Origin: Streptomyces fradiae | GTDB lineage: Bacteria; Actinomycetota; Actinomycetes; Streptomycetales; Streptomycetaceae | NCBI RefSeq assembly: GCF_041270065.1 | Contig: NZ_CP065958.1 | Location: forward strand, 434,001-498,000 | Length of the DNA stretch: 64,000 nt | Direction: 5' to 3' | In this document: positions 8,230 to 16,349 of the stretch, piece after piece | Numbering within the stretch: position 1 is the first letter of the stretch | Layout of the letters: each line of letters starts with the position of its first letter | Notes under the pieces: generated by a model | What the model saw: the letters and a program-made list of their open reading frames with translations, nothing else | Databases searched by the model: none | Told to the model about the DNA's origin: nothing | Position numbers and translations under genes: made by a program

Positions 8230-8736
8230 ATGGTCTGGTTTCTTGGTCTCGGCATCGTCGGTCTGGTCCTGCTCGTCCTGTGCCTGGTCTTCGACGGGGT
8301 GTTGGAAGGGGTCCTCGACGGACTCGGCGGGGGGCTTGACGGGTTTCTGTCGTTGCCGGTGATCGCCGGGTTCGTGTCGGCTCTGGGTTTCACCGGGGCG
8401 ATCGTGCTCGGGACCACGGGTACGGGGGTGGGGGCCGCCACCGGTGCGGGCGTGGTCGCGGGGGCCGGCGTGGGGTGGGTGACCTGGCGGTTCAGCCGGG
8501 CGCTCATGCGCGACGGCGGCGCGCCCGCACCGCGGGGCGAGGACCTGACGGGCAGCTCGGGATCGGTGGTCACGGCGATCCCGGCCGACGGGTACGGCGA
8601 GGTGCTGCTGTATCTCGCGGGCCAGCCGGTGAAGTACGCGGCGAAGTCGGCGTCGGCCGTCGCCCGTGGCAGCGACGTGTGGGTCGAATCCGTGCTCTCG
8701 CCGACGTCCGTCGTCGTCCGCCCGGTCGACCGCTGA
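8230..8736 (+). CDS. NfeD-like membrane protein
   Basis: This 168-residue protein starts at ATG 8230, with GAGGGAGCG upstream. An N-terminal membrane helix ('WFLGLGIVGLVLLVLCLVF') is followed by two Gly/Val-rich membrane segments (about 38-85). A cytosolic beta-barrel (OB-like) C-terminal domain spans about 105-168, including 'LTGSSGSVVTAIPADGYGEV'. That is the arrangement of short NfeD proteins, which partner SPFH/flotillin proteins in membrane microdomains (as YuaF with FloT in Bacillus). The flotillin gene begins 54 bases downstream on the same strand, supporting a two-gene functional unit. Confidence 0.8.
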   Translation: MVWFLGLGIVGLVLLVLCLVFDGVLEGVLDGLGGGLDGFLSLPVIAGFVSALGFTGAIVLGTTGTGVGAATGAGVVAGAGVGWVTWRFSRALMRDGGAPAPRGEDLTGSSGSVVTAIPADGYGEVLLYLAGQPVKYAAKSASAVARGSDVWVESVLSPTSVVVRPVDR

Positions 8737-8790
8737 CCAGGTGCCCCCTAGCTGTTCTTCAAGGTTCGTTTCTGATCGAAAGGGGTTCCG

Positions 8791-10221
8791 ATGAGCCCTG
8801 TCCTGATGTCCGTCGTGGGCATCGTCGTCCTCGTCGTGCTGCTGGCCCTCGCGGTCGTCACCCGCTACAAGGTGGCGGGCCCCAGTGAGGCGTTCATCAT
8901 CACCGGCCGGCGGGGGAAGAAGACCACCGACCCGGAAACCGGTCGCGTCTTCACGGACAACAGCGGGCAGAAGGTCGTGGTCGGCGGCGGAGTCTTCGTC
9001 GTGCCGTTCGTGCAGCAGAAGTTCAGCCTCGACCTGTCCAGCCGGCACATCCCGGTCGCCGTGCGCGGCGCGGTCACCCTGCGCGGCGTGAAGGCCAACC
9101 TCGAAGGCGTCGCGATCGTCAAGGTCGGCGGCACCGAGGACTCGATCCGGGCCGCCGCCCAGCGCTTCCTGATGCAGCAGAACGGCATCGTCGGCTTCAC
9201 CCAGGAAGTGCTGTCCGGAGCTCTCCGCTCCATCGTGGGCCGGATGTCGGTGGAGGACATCATCCGCGACCGGGCGGCGTTCGCCGGCCAGGTCGCCGAG
9301 GAGGCGGAGGCGAGCCTGTCCGGGCAGGGCCTGGTCCTCGACGCCTTCCAGATCCAGGACATCACCACCGAGGGCTCCTACCTGGAGGACCTGGGCCGGC
9401 CCGAGGCGGCCCGGGCCAAGCAGGAGGCCGACATCGCCGAAGCCGTCGCCCGGCGGGCCGCCGAGCAGGCCCGGCTGAAGGCCGAGGAGGAGATCGCCGT
9501 CGCGCAGCGGACCCTCTACCTGAAGCAGGCCGAGATCAAGGCGCAGACCGACGAGGCGGCCGCCCAGGCCAACGCGGCCGGACCGCTCGCCGAGGCGGCC
9601 CGCCAACAGGACATCCTCACCGAACAGGAGAAGGTCGCCACCCGGCAGGCCGCGCTGACCGACCGTCAGCTCGACACCGAGGTCCGCAAGCCCGCCGACG
9701 CCGCCCGCTATCAGGCCGAGCAGGAGGCCGAGGCTCGCCGCATCGCCCTGGTGAAGGAGGCCGAGGCCGCCGCCGAGCGGGCCCGGCTGACCGGTGAGGG
9801 CGAGAAGGCCCAGCGCGCGGCCCTCGCCGAGGCCGTACGGATCGAGGGCGAGGCCCAGGCCGCCGCCATCGCCGCCAAGGGCTCGGCGGAGGCCGAGGCG
9901 ATGCTCAAGAAGGCCGACGCCTTCGGGCAGTACGGCGACGCCGCCGTCCTGCAGATGCTGGTCGAGATCCTTCCCCAGGTCGTCGCCAAGGCCGCGGAAC
10001 CGCTCGCGGCCGTCGACAAGATGACCGTCATCTCCACCGATGGTGCGAGCCAGTTGACCCGTACCGTCACCGACAACGTCGCCCAGGGCATGGAACTGCT
10101 CTCCTCCACCACCGGAGTCGACCTCGCCTCGCTGCTTCAGGGCATCACCCAGAAGAAGCCGGCACCCGAGACCGCTCCGGCTCCGGCGGCCCCGAGCACG
10201 TCGGTCGAGATCACCGACTAG
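8791..10221 (+). CDS. floT: Flotillin-family (SPFH) scaffold protein
   Basis: This 476-residue protein has an N-terminal membrane helix (about 5-24), an SPFH/band 7 domain (about 30-200) and a long Ala/Glu/Arg coiled-coil region (about 205-370) rich in EAE repeats. A flotillin C-terminal domain and an Ala/Pro tail complete it. Flotillins oligomerise at the cytoplasmic face and organise lipid microdomains, transport and signalling complexes. The start is ATG 8791 with GAAAGGGG upstream. It follows the NfeD-like gene and precedes two small membrane-protein genes and a K+-channel-like gene on the same strand, so it may scaffold them. Symbol given by analogy with Bacillus FloT. Confidence 0.88.
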   Translation: MSPVLMSVVGIVVLVVLLALAVVTRYKVAGPSEAFIITGRRGKKTTDPETGRVFTDNSGQKVVVGGGVFVVPFVQQKFSLDLSSRHIPVAVRGAVTLRGVKANLEGVAIVKVGGTEDSIRAAAQRFLMQQNGIVGFTQEVLSGALRSIVGRMSVEDIIRDRAAFAGQVAEEAEASLSGQGLVLDAFQIQDITTEGSYLEDLGRPEAARAKQEADIAEAVARRAAEQARLKAEEEIAVAQRTLYLKQAEIKAQTDEAAAQANAAGPLAEAARQQDILTEQEKVATRQAALTDRQLDTEVRKPADAARYQAEQEAEARRIALVKEAEAAAERARLTGEGEKAQRAALAEAVRIEGEAQAAAIAAKGSAEAEAMLKKADAFGQYGDAAVLQMLVEILPQVVAKAAEPLAAVDKMTVISTDGASQLTRTVTDNVAQGMELLSSTTGVDLASLLQGITQKKPAPETAPAPAAPSTSVEITD

Positions 10222-10239
10222 AGGAAGGGCGGAGGCGCG

Positions 10240-10485
10240 GTGAGAACCAGTTTCAAGATCCACGCGGGGCTGCAGTTCCTCCTGTCCCTCGCGGGACTTC
10301 TCGCGGCGGCGTTCACCGCCGTGCCGCATGGGCGGCAGCGGATCGAGATCACCAGGAGCACGTACGAGGCCCTGCGCAAGGACAAGCAGACGTCGCTCTT
10401 CGCGGGATACGGCCTCATCGCAGCCGGCGGTGGCGGCCTGACGCTCGTGTTCGCGAAACTCGACACCTGGTCCGGCACACGATGA
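10240..10485 (+). CDS. Small two-TM membrane protein
   Basis: This 81-residue protein starts at GTG 10240, 18 bases after the flotillin stop, with GGAAGGGCGGAGG upstream. Two hydrophobic helices ('LQFLLSLAGLLAAAFTAV' and 'LFAGYGLIAAGGGGLTLVF') flank a basic loop ('RKDKQ'). Its stop overlaps the next start (ATGA), so it is coupled to the following membrane protein. Function is unknown; operon position suggests a role with the flotillin. Confidence 0.65.
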   Translation: MRTSFKIHAGLQFLLSLAGLLAAAFTAVPHGRQRIEITRSTYEALRKDKQTSLFAGYGLIAAGGGGLTLVFAKLDTWSGTR

Positions 10486-11249
10486 GCACGGGCACCCGGC
10501 ACGGGAAGCCCTACAGCTCCGTCAAGCGACGTCTCCAGAACATCCTGGTCACCATCGGCGGAGTCCTCGCCCTGCTCACGGGCACCGTACTGCTGACCAT
10601 CGTCCTGCCCCAGGCATCGGCGCAGGAACGGGCCTTCCTGTCCGCCACCGAATGCCGCGTGACGTCCGCACATGACTGCCTGCGAGCGGCCCCGTTCACC
10701 GTCGAGTCGGTCACCATCCACGACGGCAAGAACGCGGGTGGACGAATCCGGGTCTCGGGGACAGGAGCCGGCGCGGATCCGGTGGAGTTCAACGGAATCA
10801 GCGAGTTCCTGAAGCGGGTGCGCCCGGGGGACCGTGTCACGGGCACGGTGTGGCGGGGCGAGATCGTCGCGCTGTCGGATCGCGAAGGCGGTCAGCGCAC
10901 AGTCGACCACCCCGTGGGCGACACGGTGCTCGCCATCGGATTCGGCATCCTGCTGCTCGTGAGCGGAGCTCTCGGCACGTACGCCGCGTGGTGGTGGATC
11001 CGCTGTCCCGAACGCACCCGGCGAGGGCATCCGCCCGCCCTCGCCGCCGCCGGCTGGACGGCGACCGGCCTGATCGTTCATACCTTCGTAGTGATGGTCG
11101 CCCTGGGCAGCCAGGACGGGAACCTCACCCAGTTCCTCGCGTTCTGGGCACCCGGCGCCGTGCTGGCAGGCGTGTTGCTGGCCGGCCGACGAGCCCGCCG
11201 CAAGGCACCGCATAAGCCCGCTGTCGGCAGACGGCGGGCTGGGGGATGA
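10482..11249 (+). CDS. Membrane protein with extracytoplasmic domain
   Basis: This 255-residue protein overlaps the previous gene by 4 bases. TM1 (about 22-44) is followed by a roughly 100-residue probable extracytoplasmic segment with two cysteines ('ATECRVTSAHDCLRAAPF') that could form a disulfide. A beta-rich stretch including 'RPGDRVTGTVWRGEIVAL' follows, then three more hydrophobic helices (about 148-170, 187-206, 218-236) and a basic tail. It resembles actinobacterial membrane proteins with an OB-like exported loop. No enzymatic motif is seen. It lies between flotillin and an RCK protein on one strand, with only 36 bases to the latter. Confidence 0.65.
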   Translation: MSTGTRHGKPYSSVKRRLQNILVTIGGVLALLTGTVLLTIVLPQASAQERAFLSATECRVTSAHDCLRAAPFTVESVTIHDGKNAGGRIRVSGTGAGADPVEFNGISEFLKRVRPGDRVTGTVWRGEIVALSDREGGQRTVDHPVGDTVLAIGFGILLLVSGALGTYAAWWWIRCPERTRRGHPPALAAAGWTATGLIVHTFVVMVALGSQDGNLTQFLAFWAPGAVLAGVLLAGRRARRKAPHKPAVGRRRAGG

Positions 11250-11285
11250 TCAACCGCAACACATCTCGATGTCACGGGGGAAGAC

Positions 11286-13187
11286 ATGAGCGGGTTGCCC
11301 CGCCAGGGTGACGTGCCGGCACACGCCGGTGAGCACATGGTGGTCTGCGGCGACGACGGGCTGGCGCGCCGGCTCGCCGTCGAACTGCGGGAGGTCTACC
11401 GTCAGCGGGTCGTTCTGGTCGTGCCCGTCGAACATGCCGATGAACGGGCGGCCGACACGGGTGCGCCGAGCAACGACACCCTGAGCGGTGCCGCGGTCGT
11501 GCCCGTGCGGGTGGTGGCGGCTCCGGCTCCCACGACCGCGGCCCTGCTCCGTGCGGGAGTGGACCGGGCCGCAGCACTGGCGCTGGTGTACGAGGACGAC
11601 GAGACCAACCTGCGGGCGGCACTCGCGGCGCGCCGCCTCAGCCCCGGTCTGCGGCTCGTCGTCCGCATGTACAACCGCAAGCTGGGCCAGCACCTGGAGG
11701 AGCTCCTCGACCAAGGGGCCCTTGCGGCCGTTCCCGGACTGGACCGGGCCGCTCTGGACGCCTCCACGACCGTGCTCTCCGACGCGGACACCGCCGCGCC
11801 GGCACTGGTGGCCACCGCGATAGCCGACACCAACAAGGTCGTCCAGGCCGACGGGTTGCTGCTGCGGGCCGCCGAACGGCCGGTACCCAGCAGGGGTCAG
11901 GTGCCGCACCCGGGCCTGTGCACGCTGGCCCTGCTGTCCTCCACGGCCGCCGAACCGGCGGGCTTCGAGGGCTCGGACGCGGGTGGCGCGCCCGGCCCCG
12001 AGCTCCTTCCCGACGACCGCACCGTACGCGGTGCCGCGGCACGTGGCACCGTCGTCCTGGAGGCGGTCCGGCATGAGGGACCGGCCCTTCCGGCGCGGCG
12101 GCTGGCCCGGCGGGGCGCCCCACTCGGGGAGGTGTTCTCGGCCCGGCTGCGGTGGGCGCTCGCGGGCATCGTCGCCGCCGTTCTCGCCCTCTCCGTCACC
12201 TCGACCGTCCTCACTCACGCGGACCCGCTGCACGCCACGTACCTCACCCTGCTGGACCTGTTCTCCATCAACGACCCCGCCGTGGACGAGTCGACCACCC
12301 GTCAGGTCCTGCAACTCCTGTCCGGGCTGGTCGGTCTCGCCCTGCTCCCGCTGCTCGTGGCCGGCGCCCTGGAAGCCCTCGGCACCTTCCGTACCGCCGG
12401 AGCCCTCCGCCGACCGCCCCGCGGGCTCTCGGACCACATCGTGCTGCTCGGCCTCGGCAAGATCGGCGCCCGCGTCCTGGCCCGCCTGCGCGAACTCGAC
12501 ATCCCCGTCGTCTGCGTCGAGCAGGACCCCGACGCCCGCGGCATCGCCCTCGCCCGCGACCTGGGCGTCCCGGTGGTCCTCGGCGACGTCACCGAGGACG
12601 GTGTCCTGGACAGCGCCCGGGTCCACCGCGCCGCCGCGCTCCTCGCCCTGACCAGCTCCGACACCACCAACCTGGAGGCGACACTCGCCGCCCGGAGCCT
12701 CAAGAACGACCTGCGGGTCGCACTCCGGCTCTACGACGACGACTTCGCCACCGCCGTCTACCGCTCCCTGCGCTCCGCCCATCCTGGTGCCATCACCCGC
12801 AGCCGCAGCGTCTCCCACCTGGCCGCCCCGGCCTTCGCCGGCGCCATGATGGGTCGCCAGATCCTCGGCGCCATCTCCGTCGAACGCAAGGTCCTCCTCT
12901 TCGCCGCCCTCCCCGTCGCAGGCCACCCCCAGTTGGAGGACCGCACCGTGGCCGAAGCCTTCCGCCCCGGAGCATGGCGGGTGCTCGCCCTGGACACCGC
13001 GGCGCCCACGACGCGCCGTCCGGATCTGGCCTCCTCGCACCAAGCGGGAGAGAAACCGCAGCTCCTGTGGGACCTGCACCCCGGTTACGTCCTGCGCCCC
13101 CAGGACCGCGTGGTCGTGGCCACCACCCGCCGCGGCCTCGCCGAACTCCTGGGCGATTCGCCCCAGCCCCGGCCGGCCACCCCCTGA
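11286..13187 (+). CDS. Two-RCK-domain, two-TM K+-channel-like protein (copy 1)
   Basis: This is a 633-residue protein. The N-terminal Rossmann-like RCK domain spans about 17-190 ('MVVCGDDGLARRL'). Residues 289-309 form TM1, 313-335 a pore-loop-like segment and 340-365 TM2. A second RCK_N domain starts at 384 with GLGKIG at 389-394, and an RCK_C-like region with 'TRSRSVSHLAAPAFAGAMMG' follows. The layout resembles channel or transport regulators that bind NAD(H) or nucleotides. The pore-like loop reads 'YLTLLDLFSINDPAVDE' and lacks a TVGYG selectivity filter, so ion selectivity is uncertain. A close paralogue lies at 39643-41607. It follows the flotillin operon and is probably part of the same transcript. 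Confidence 0.8.
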   Translation: MSGLPRQGDVPAHAGEHMVVCGDDGLARRLAVELREVYRQRVVLVVPVEHADERAADTGAPSNDTLSGAAVVPVRVVAAPAPTTAALLRAGVDRAAALALVYEDDETNLRAALAARRLSPGLRLVVRMYNRKLGQHLEELLDQGALAAVPGLDRAALDASTTVLSDADTAAPALVATAIADTNKVVQADGLLLRAAERPVPSRGQVPHPGLCTLALLSSTAAEPAGFEGSDAGGAPGPELLPDDRTVRGAAARGTVVLEAVRHEGPALPARRLARRGAPLGEVFSARLRWALAGIVAAVLALSVTSTVLTHADPLHATYLTLLDLFSINDPAVDESTTRQVLQLLSGLVGLALLPLLVAGALEALGTFRTAGALRRPPRGLSDHIVLLGLGKIGARVLARLRELDIPVVCVEQDPDARGIALARDLGVPVVLGDVTEDGVLDSARVHRAAALLALTSSDTTNLEATLAARSLKNDLRVALRLYDDDFATAVYRSLRSAHPGAITRSRSVSHLAAPAFAGAMMGRQILGAISVERKVLLFAALPVAGHPQLEDRTVAEAFRPGAWRVLALDTAAPTTRRPDLASSHQAGEKPQLLWDLHPGYVLRPQDRVVVATTRRGLAELLGDSPQPRPATP

Positions 13188-13992
13188 CGCGGAGCTTTGG
13201 CACCTGTGACCAGGTCGCCTTGCGGCCCGGCCTCGGCGACCGCGGGTGTCCGTGTCCGCGTCGACCAGTCTGATCAGGACCGACGAGGGTCGACCGACGC
13301 CGGTGAGGGGTTCACGTGTCATGAAGAGGTTTCGGCCGGCCGACTGGGTGAGACTTCGCCGTGGGCCAGGCCGAGGCAGCGCTCTGGCGACGCCGCGCGA
13401 GGCCGCCCCGTCCTTGCGCGTGCCCGAGGCGAGGGGCCGCGGGATCGCATCGGCGCACGATCCTGTCGGCCCGCACAGACCCCGCGCGACGTCCCCGCAA
13501 TCTTTGCACAGAGCAATCGTCTGCGATGGGAACTCCCGCGCCGGGTGGCGTCGGCCCTTGCCCGCGCTCGCGCGATCGGGTCCGACATGGCGGGCCGCGC
13601 CTACGCTGAAGGTCGACCGGCCTGCGCGAGCTCGGCGACCCCGTGTCACCCCAGCCGACCTGCACGACTCCGCGGCCACGAAGGAAGTCCTCTACAAGCT
13701 GACCAGCGCACTCAACATGGCCCCCCACGCCTACCGCCTTCGAGATGGCACTGCGAGAGACGAACCTGGACCGGCCGCAGCCGCTATGGCCCGCGCCCTA
13801 TTCGTCACGGAGATGTGGACAGCCGCGGCAATCAACGCGAAGACCTGGCTGACGATGTGCATACCCGCATACCCGCATAGCCGTACGGGCCGAGGAGCCA
13901 GGGAACCCGTTGCGCGACCTATCCAGCCGTCCGAAGCAGCGACGGAGGCTCTCCGGTCCGAGGACCACACACGCCCCGCGCCCCTTGGTCTG
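13188..13992. other. 805-base interval without a convincing gene
   Basis: Several overlapping open frames exist on both strands, but none has a recognisable domain, a good start or consistent codon bias, and they overlap each other. A short direct repeat (GCATACCC, twice plus a partial copy) lies at about 13859-13879. The stretch may be degraded coding DNA, as elsewhere in the left part of the window. Confidence 0.4.
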
Positions 13993-14256
13993 TCAACCGA
14001 GCCAGTGGCGCCAGCGGGCGGCCGGCGGCTCGCAGCGCCCCGAAGCCACCATGTCCCGATAGGCGCGCTCCCTCAATTCGTCCCAGGTCACTTCCTCCCC
14101 GTTCACGGGAAGCGGCCGACCGTCGGCGTCGGTCAATGCGGAGACGGCGACCTTGCAGTCGGGAGGACGAACGGTCCGGGTGCCGTACCACGTGAACGAG
14201 GCGAGGGCGACGACGCAACAGGCCAGCAGTATTCGCGCGGGACGGGAGTGCTTCAC
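13993..14256 (-). CDS. Small membrane-anchored or exported hypothetical protein
   Basis: This 87-residue protein starts at GTG 14256 (an ATG at 14265 is the alternative). A basic N-terminus (KHSRPAR) and hydrophobic helix ('ILLACCVVALASFTWYG') form a signal anchor. The outside domain reads 'PDCKVAVSALTDADGRPL', then 'NGEEVTWDELRERAYRDMV' and a short Trp-containing C-terminus. The first cysteine pair lies inside the hydrophobic stretch and does not form a clear lipobox. I believe similar small proteins occur in Streptomyces, with no known role. Confidence 0.55.
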   Translation of the reverse strand: MKHSRPARILLACCVVALASFTWYGTRTVRPPDCKVAVSALTDADGRPLPVNGEEVTWDELRERAYRDMVASGRCEPPAARWRHWLG

Positions 14257-14326
14257 CCGGCACATCGTAGACACCGTGGAGCGGTGATAGGCGTCCGGCG
14301 TCGCGCACGCGCGCGGAGGGGCGGAC

Positions 14327-14357
14327 CCCAAGGCCCTGGATGATCCAGGGCCTTGGG
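14327..14357. terminator. Perfect 14-bp inverted repeat with 3-base loop
   Basis: The arm CCCAAGGCCCTGGA (14327-14340) is exactly complementary to 14344-14357, with loop TGA. It is an excellent RNA hairpin without a T-run. It lies upstream of both divergent genes (13993-14256 on minus and the PP2C gene on plus) rather than after a gene. It may be a relic terminator of lost DNA or a regulatory palindrome. Confidence 0.55.
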
Positions 14358-14445
14358 TGCGGTCCGGGCTACTTCGGCGCTGTCGAGGGTCTGCCGTGGG
14401 CATCAACGCCAGGGCGCGACATACAACCCTCCATCCACAGGATCG

Positions 14446-14459
14446 TTGCATAGACTAAA
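14446..14459 (+). promoter_or_regulatory. Putative MarR operator, site 1
   Basis: TTGCATAGACTAAA lies 82-95 bases before the TTG start of the PP2C gene. The same 14-mer with one change (TTGCATAGTCTAAA) occurs on the opposite strand at 16248-16261, before the DDN-family gene. Between the two lies a MarR regulator gene, the obvious candidate binder. Assignment as an operator is inference from repetition and position. Confidence 0.5.
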
Positions 14460-14540
14460 GGTCGTCGGGTGCGTCGACAGCCCGCCGCACGGTCGGTGAC
14501 GGGCAGCGCATCACCGCTTCCGGACCCACCGGGGAGAACC

Positions 14541-15611
14541 TTGTCCAACGAACAGCCGGCAGAAGCGCGCGCCCTGTCGCTCCTCCCCTATGCCGTGATG
14601 ACGGTCACCGCTGTCGCCGACATCACGGCCGGCCCCACCGTGGGTCTCCTGCCGCTGGTGGCGCTCGGGCCGGCGTTCGCAGGCCTCACGGGCGGGCCCC
14701 ACCGCACCGCCGCGATCGGGGCGGTGGCCCTCACCCTCTGTCTGGCGCTGGGCTGGTACGACGGCCTGTTTCCCGGGCGGCGGGGGACGACGGCGCTGGT
14801 CTCGGTCGCAGGGGTCACCGCGGCCGGTCTCGTCGCCGCGGTGATGCGCCGACGCAGGGAGGCAGAGCTGGCCAGCGTCCGCTCGATCGCCGAGGTGGCG
14901 CAGCGCGTTCTGCTGCGCCCCGTACCGCGGACCGCCGGGGAACTCAGCGCCGCCGTCTCCTACACGGCGGCCGTCGCCGAGGCGCGTATCGGCGGGGACC
15001 TGTACGAGGTCGTCACCTCACCCGGCGGAGTGCGGGTCATCGTCGGCGACGTCCAGGGCAAGGGCCTCGACGCGGTGGAGACAGCGGCCGACGTACTCGG
15101 GGCCTTCCGGGAGGCGGCCCATGACGAGCCCGATCTCACCGGCGTGAGTGCGCGACTGGAGCGGGCCATGAACCGGACGCTGGGCGGCGAGAGGTTCGTC
15201 ACCGCGGTCATCGCCGAGATACGGCAGGACCGGACGATGGCACTCCTCAACTACGGTCACCCCTCCCCTCTCCTCCTCCAGGCCGATGGAACCGCTCGGT
15301 TCCTGGACCCGGAGAAGCGGGCCCTGCCGCTCGGTCTGGGCCTCCACCGGACGGCCGGCCCCGAGGTCCTTGACACGGAATTCCGGCCGGGCGACCAACT
15401 CCTGCTGTACACGGACGGCGTCACCGAAGCCCGGGACCGCCGGGGCACGTTCTACCCGCTCGCCTCCCGGCTCCACCTGCTGAAGGCGAAGAGCCCCGAA
15501 GACGCGCTCGACGCCCTGCACGGCGACATCGTCGCCCACACCGGCGGACCGCTCGGCGACGACGCCGCCATGCTTCTGCTGCGCTACCACGCACACACGG
15601 AGCCGGGCTGA
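14541..15611 (+). CDS. PP2C-family (SpoIIE/RsbU-like) serine phosphatase, membrane-anchored
   Basis: This 356-residue protein takes start TTG 14541 because GGGGAGAACC precedes it; a GTG at 14469 would place the start within about 10 bases of the putative operator. N-terminal hydrophobic segments (about 12-90) form a membrane anchor. The PP2C/SpoIIE domain covers about 125-355, with metal-binding aspartates in 'ARIGGDLYEV' and 'VIVGDVQGKGLDA', then 'NYGHPSPLLL', 'LLYTDGVTEARD' and 'GDDAAMLLLRY'. Such phosphatases dephosphorylate STAS anti-anti-sigma factors and thus control sigma factors. No PAS or GAF sensor is present; the membrane part may sense. The gene lies 4 bases upstream of a MarR regulator. 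Confidence 0.85.
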   Translation: MSNEQPAEARALSLLPYAVMTVTAVADITAGPTVGLLPLVALGPAFAGLTGGPHRTAAIGAVALTLCLALGWYDGLFPGRRGTTALVSVAGVTAAGLVAAVMRRRREAELASVRSIAEVAQRVLLRPVPRTAGELSAAVSYTAAVAEARIGGDLYEVVTSPGGVRVIVGDVQGKGLDAVETAADVLGAFREAAHDEPDLTGVSARLERAMNRTLGGERFVTAVIAEIRQDRTMALLNYGHPSPLLLQADGTARFLDPEKRALPLGLGLHRTAGPEVLDTEFRPGDQLLLYTDGVTEARDRRGTFYPLASRLHLLKAKSPEDALDALHGDIVAHTGGPLGDDAAMLLLRYHAHTEPG

Positions 15612-15615
15612 GCCG

Positions 15616-16182
15616 GTGCCGACCATGAATCTCTCAGACGGTACAAAGGTCCGTATGCGAGAGCACGAAGGACCCGAACCGGACCAGGACGACATCGAGG
15701 CCGTCACGCGCGCCGTACTGACGGCGTCGCGGCTCCTCGTCGCGATCTCGGCCCGGTCGCTCGCGACGGTCGAGGACACCATCACCCTGCCCCAGTTCCG
15801 GATGCTGGTCGTGCTCTCCACGGGCGGCCCCACGAAACTGGTGGCCCTTGCGGACCAGCTCGGCGTGCAACCCTCCACCGCCATGCGGATGGTGGACCGC
15901 CTGATCGCCTCCGGCCTGGTGAACCGGCGCATCAACCCCGACAACCGCCGAGAGACCTCACTCAGCCTCACCAGCGAGGGCGAGCGGGTGGTCGAGGACG
16001 TGACAGCCCGTCGCCGGCAGGAAGTGACCGCTGTCTTGCGCCGCCTCGAACCCTCCCAGCGCCAGGCCCTCGTAGAAGCACTCGACGCCTTCACCGCCGC
16101 CGGCAGCGAACCGGCCCTCGACGAGGGCAGCCTCGACGCTCACCCCCTGGGCTGGTCCGATCCCGTGGAGAACGCCCGGTAG
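15616..16182 (+). CDS. MarR-family transcriptional regulator
   Basis: This 188-residue protein starts at GTG 15616 (ATG 15625 also possible), 4 bases after the phosphatase stop, so probably one transcript. The winged helix-turn-helix spans about 50-135: 'LPQFRMLVVLSTGG', 'ALADQLGVQPSTAMRMVDRL', and the wing 'RRINPDNRRETSLSLT'. The long N-terminal and C-terminal arms should form the dimer. MarR proteins bind short palindromic operators and respond to small phenolic or oxidant ligands. The near-identical 14-mers at 14446-14459 and 16248-16261 flank this gene and are probable targets, giving autoregulation and control of the DDN gene. Confidence 0.88.
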   Translation: MPTMNLSDGTKVRMREHEGPEPDQDDIEAVTRAVLTASRLLVAISARSLATVEDTITLPQFRMLVVLSTGGPTKLVALADQLGVQPSTAMRMVDRLIASGLVNRRINPDNRRETSLSLTSEGERVVEDVTARRRQEVTAVLRRLEPSQRQALVEALDAFTAAGSEPALDEGSLDAHPLGWSDPVENAR

Positions 16183-16247
16183 GACCGTACGACGGCTAGG
16201 AGGCGGCTCACAGGAGCGTGTCCGCCAGGCGTTGCCTCACCCTCACA

Positions 16248-16261
16248 TTTAGACTATGCAA
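16248..16261 (-). promoter_or_regulatory. Putative MarR operator, site 2
   Basis: On the minus strand this reads TTGCATAGTCTAAA, 13 of 14 bases identical to the site at 14446-14459. It lies 89-102 bases before the DDN-family start codon and about 66 bases after the MarR gene. Confidence 0.5.
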
Positions 16262-16349
16262 TAGTTCACCCTCGATACGTAACCCGCCGTCACGATCCGT
16301 TACCGAACCGAGGCCGCCAGGTACGCCAGCCGTTGCGCCAGGAGGACCC

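Noticed and set aside
8062..10329. Minus-strand open frame opposite NfeD and flotillin
   Set aside because: It is Gly/Leu/Asp repeats mirroring the flotillin coiled coil; no start signal or family.
13246..14343. Plus-strand open frame of about 365 codons
   Set aside because: It overlaps an apparently real small gene on the minus strand, shows no domain and has an erratic composition.
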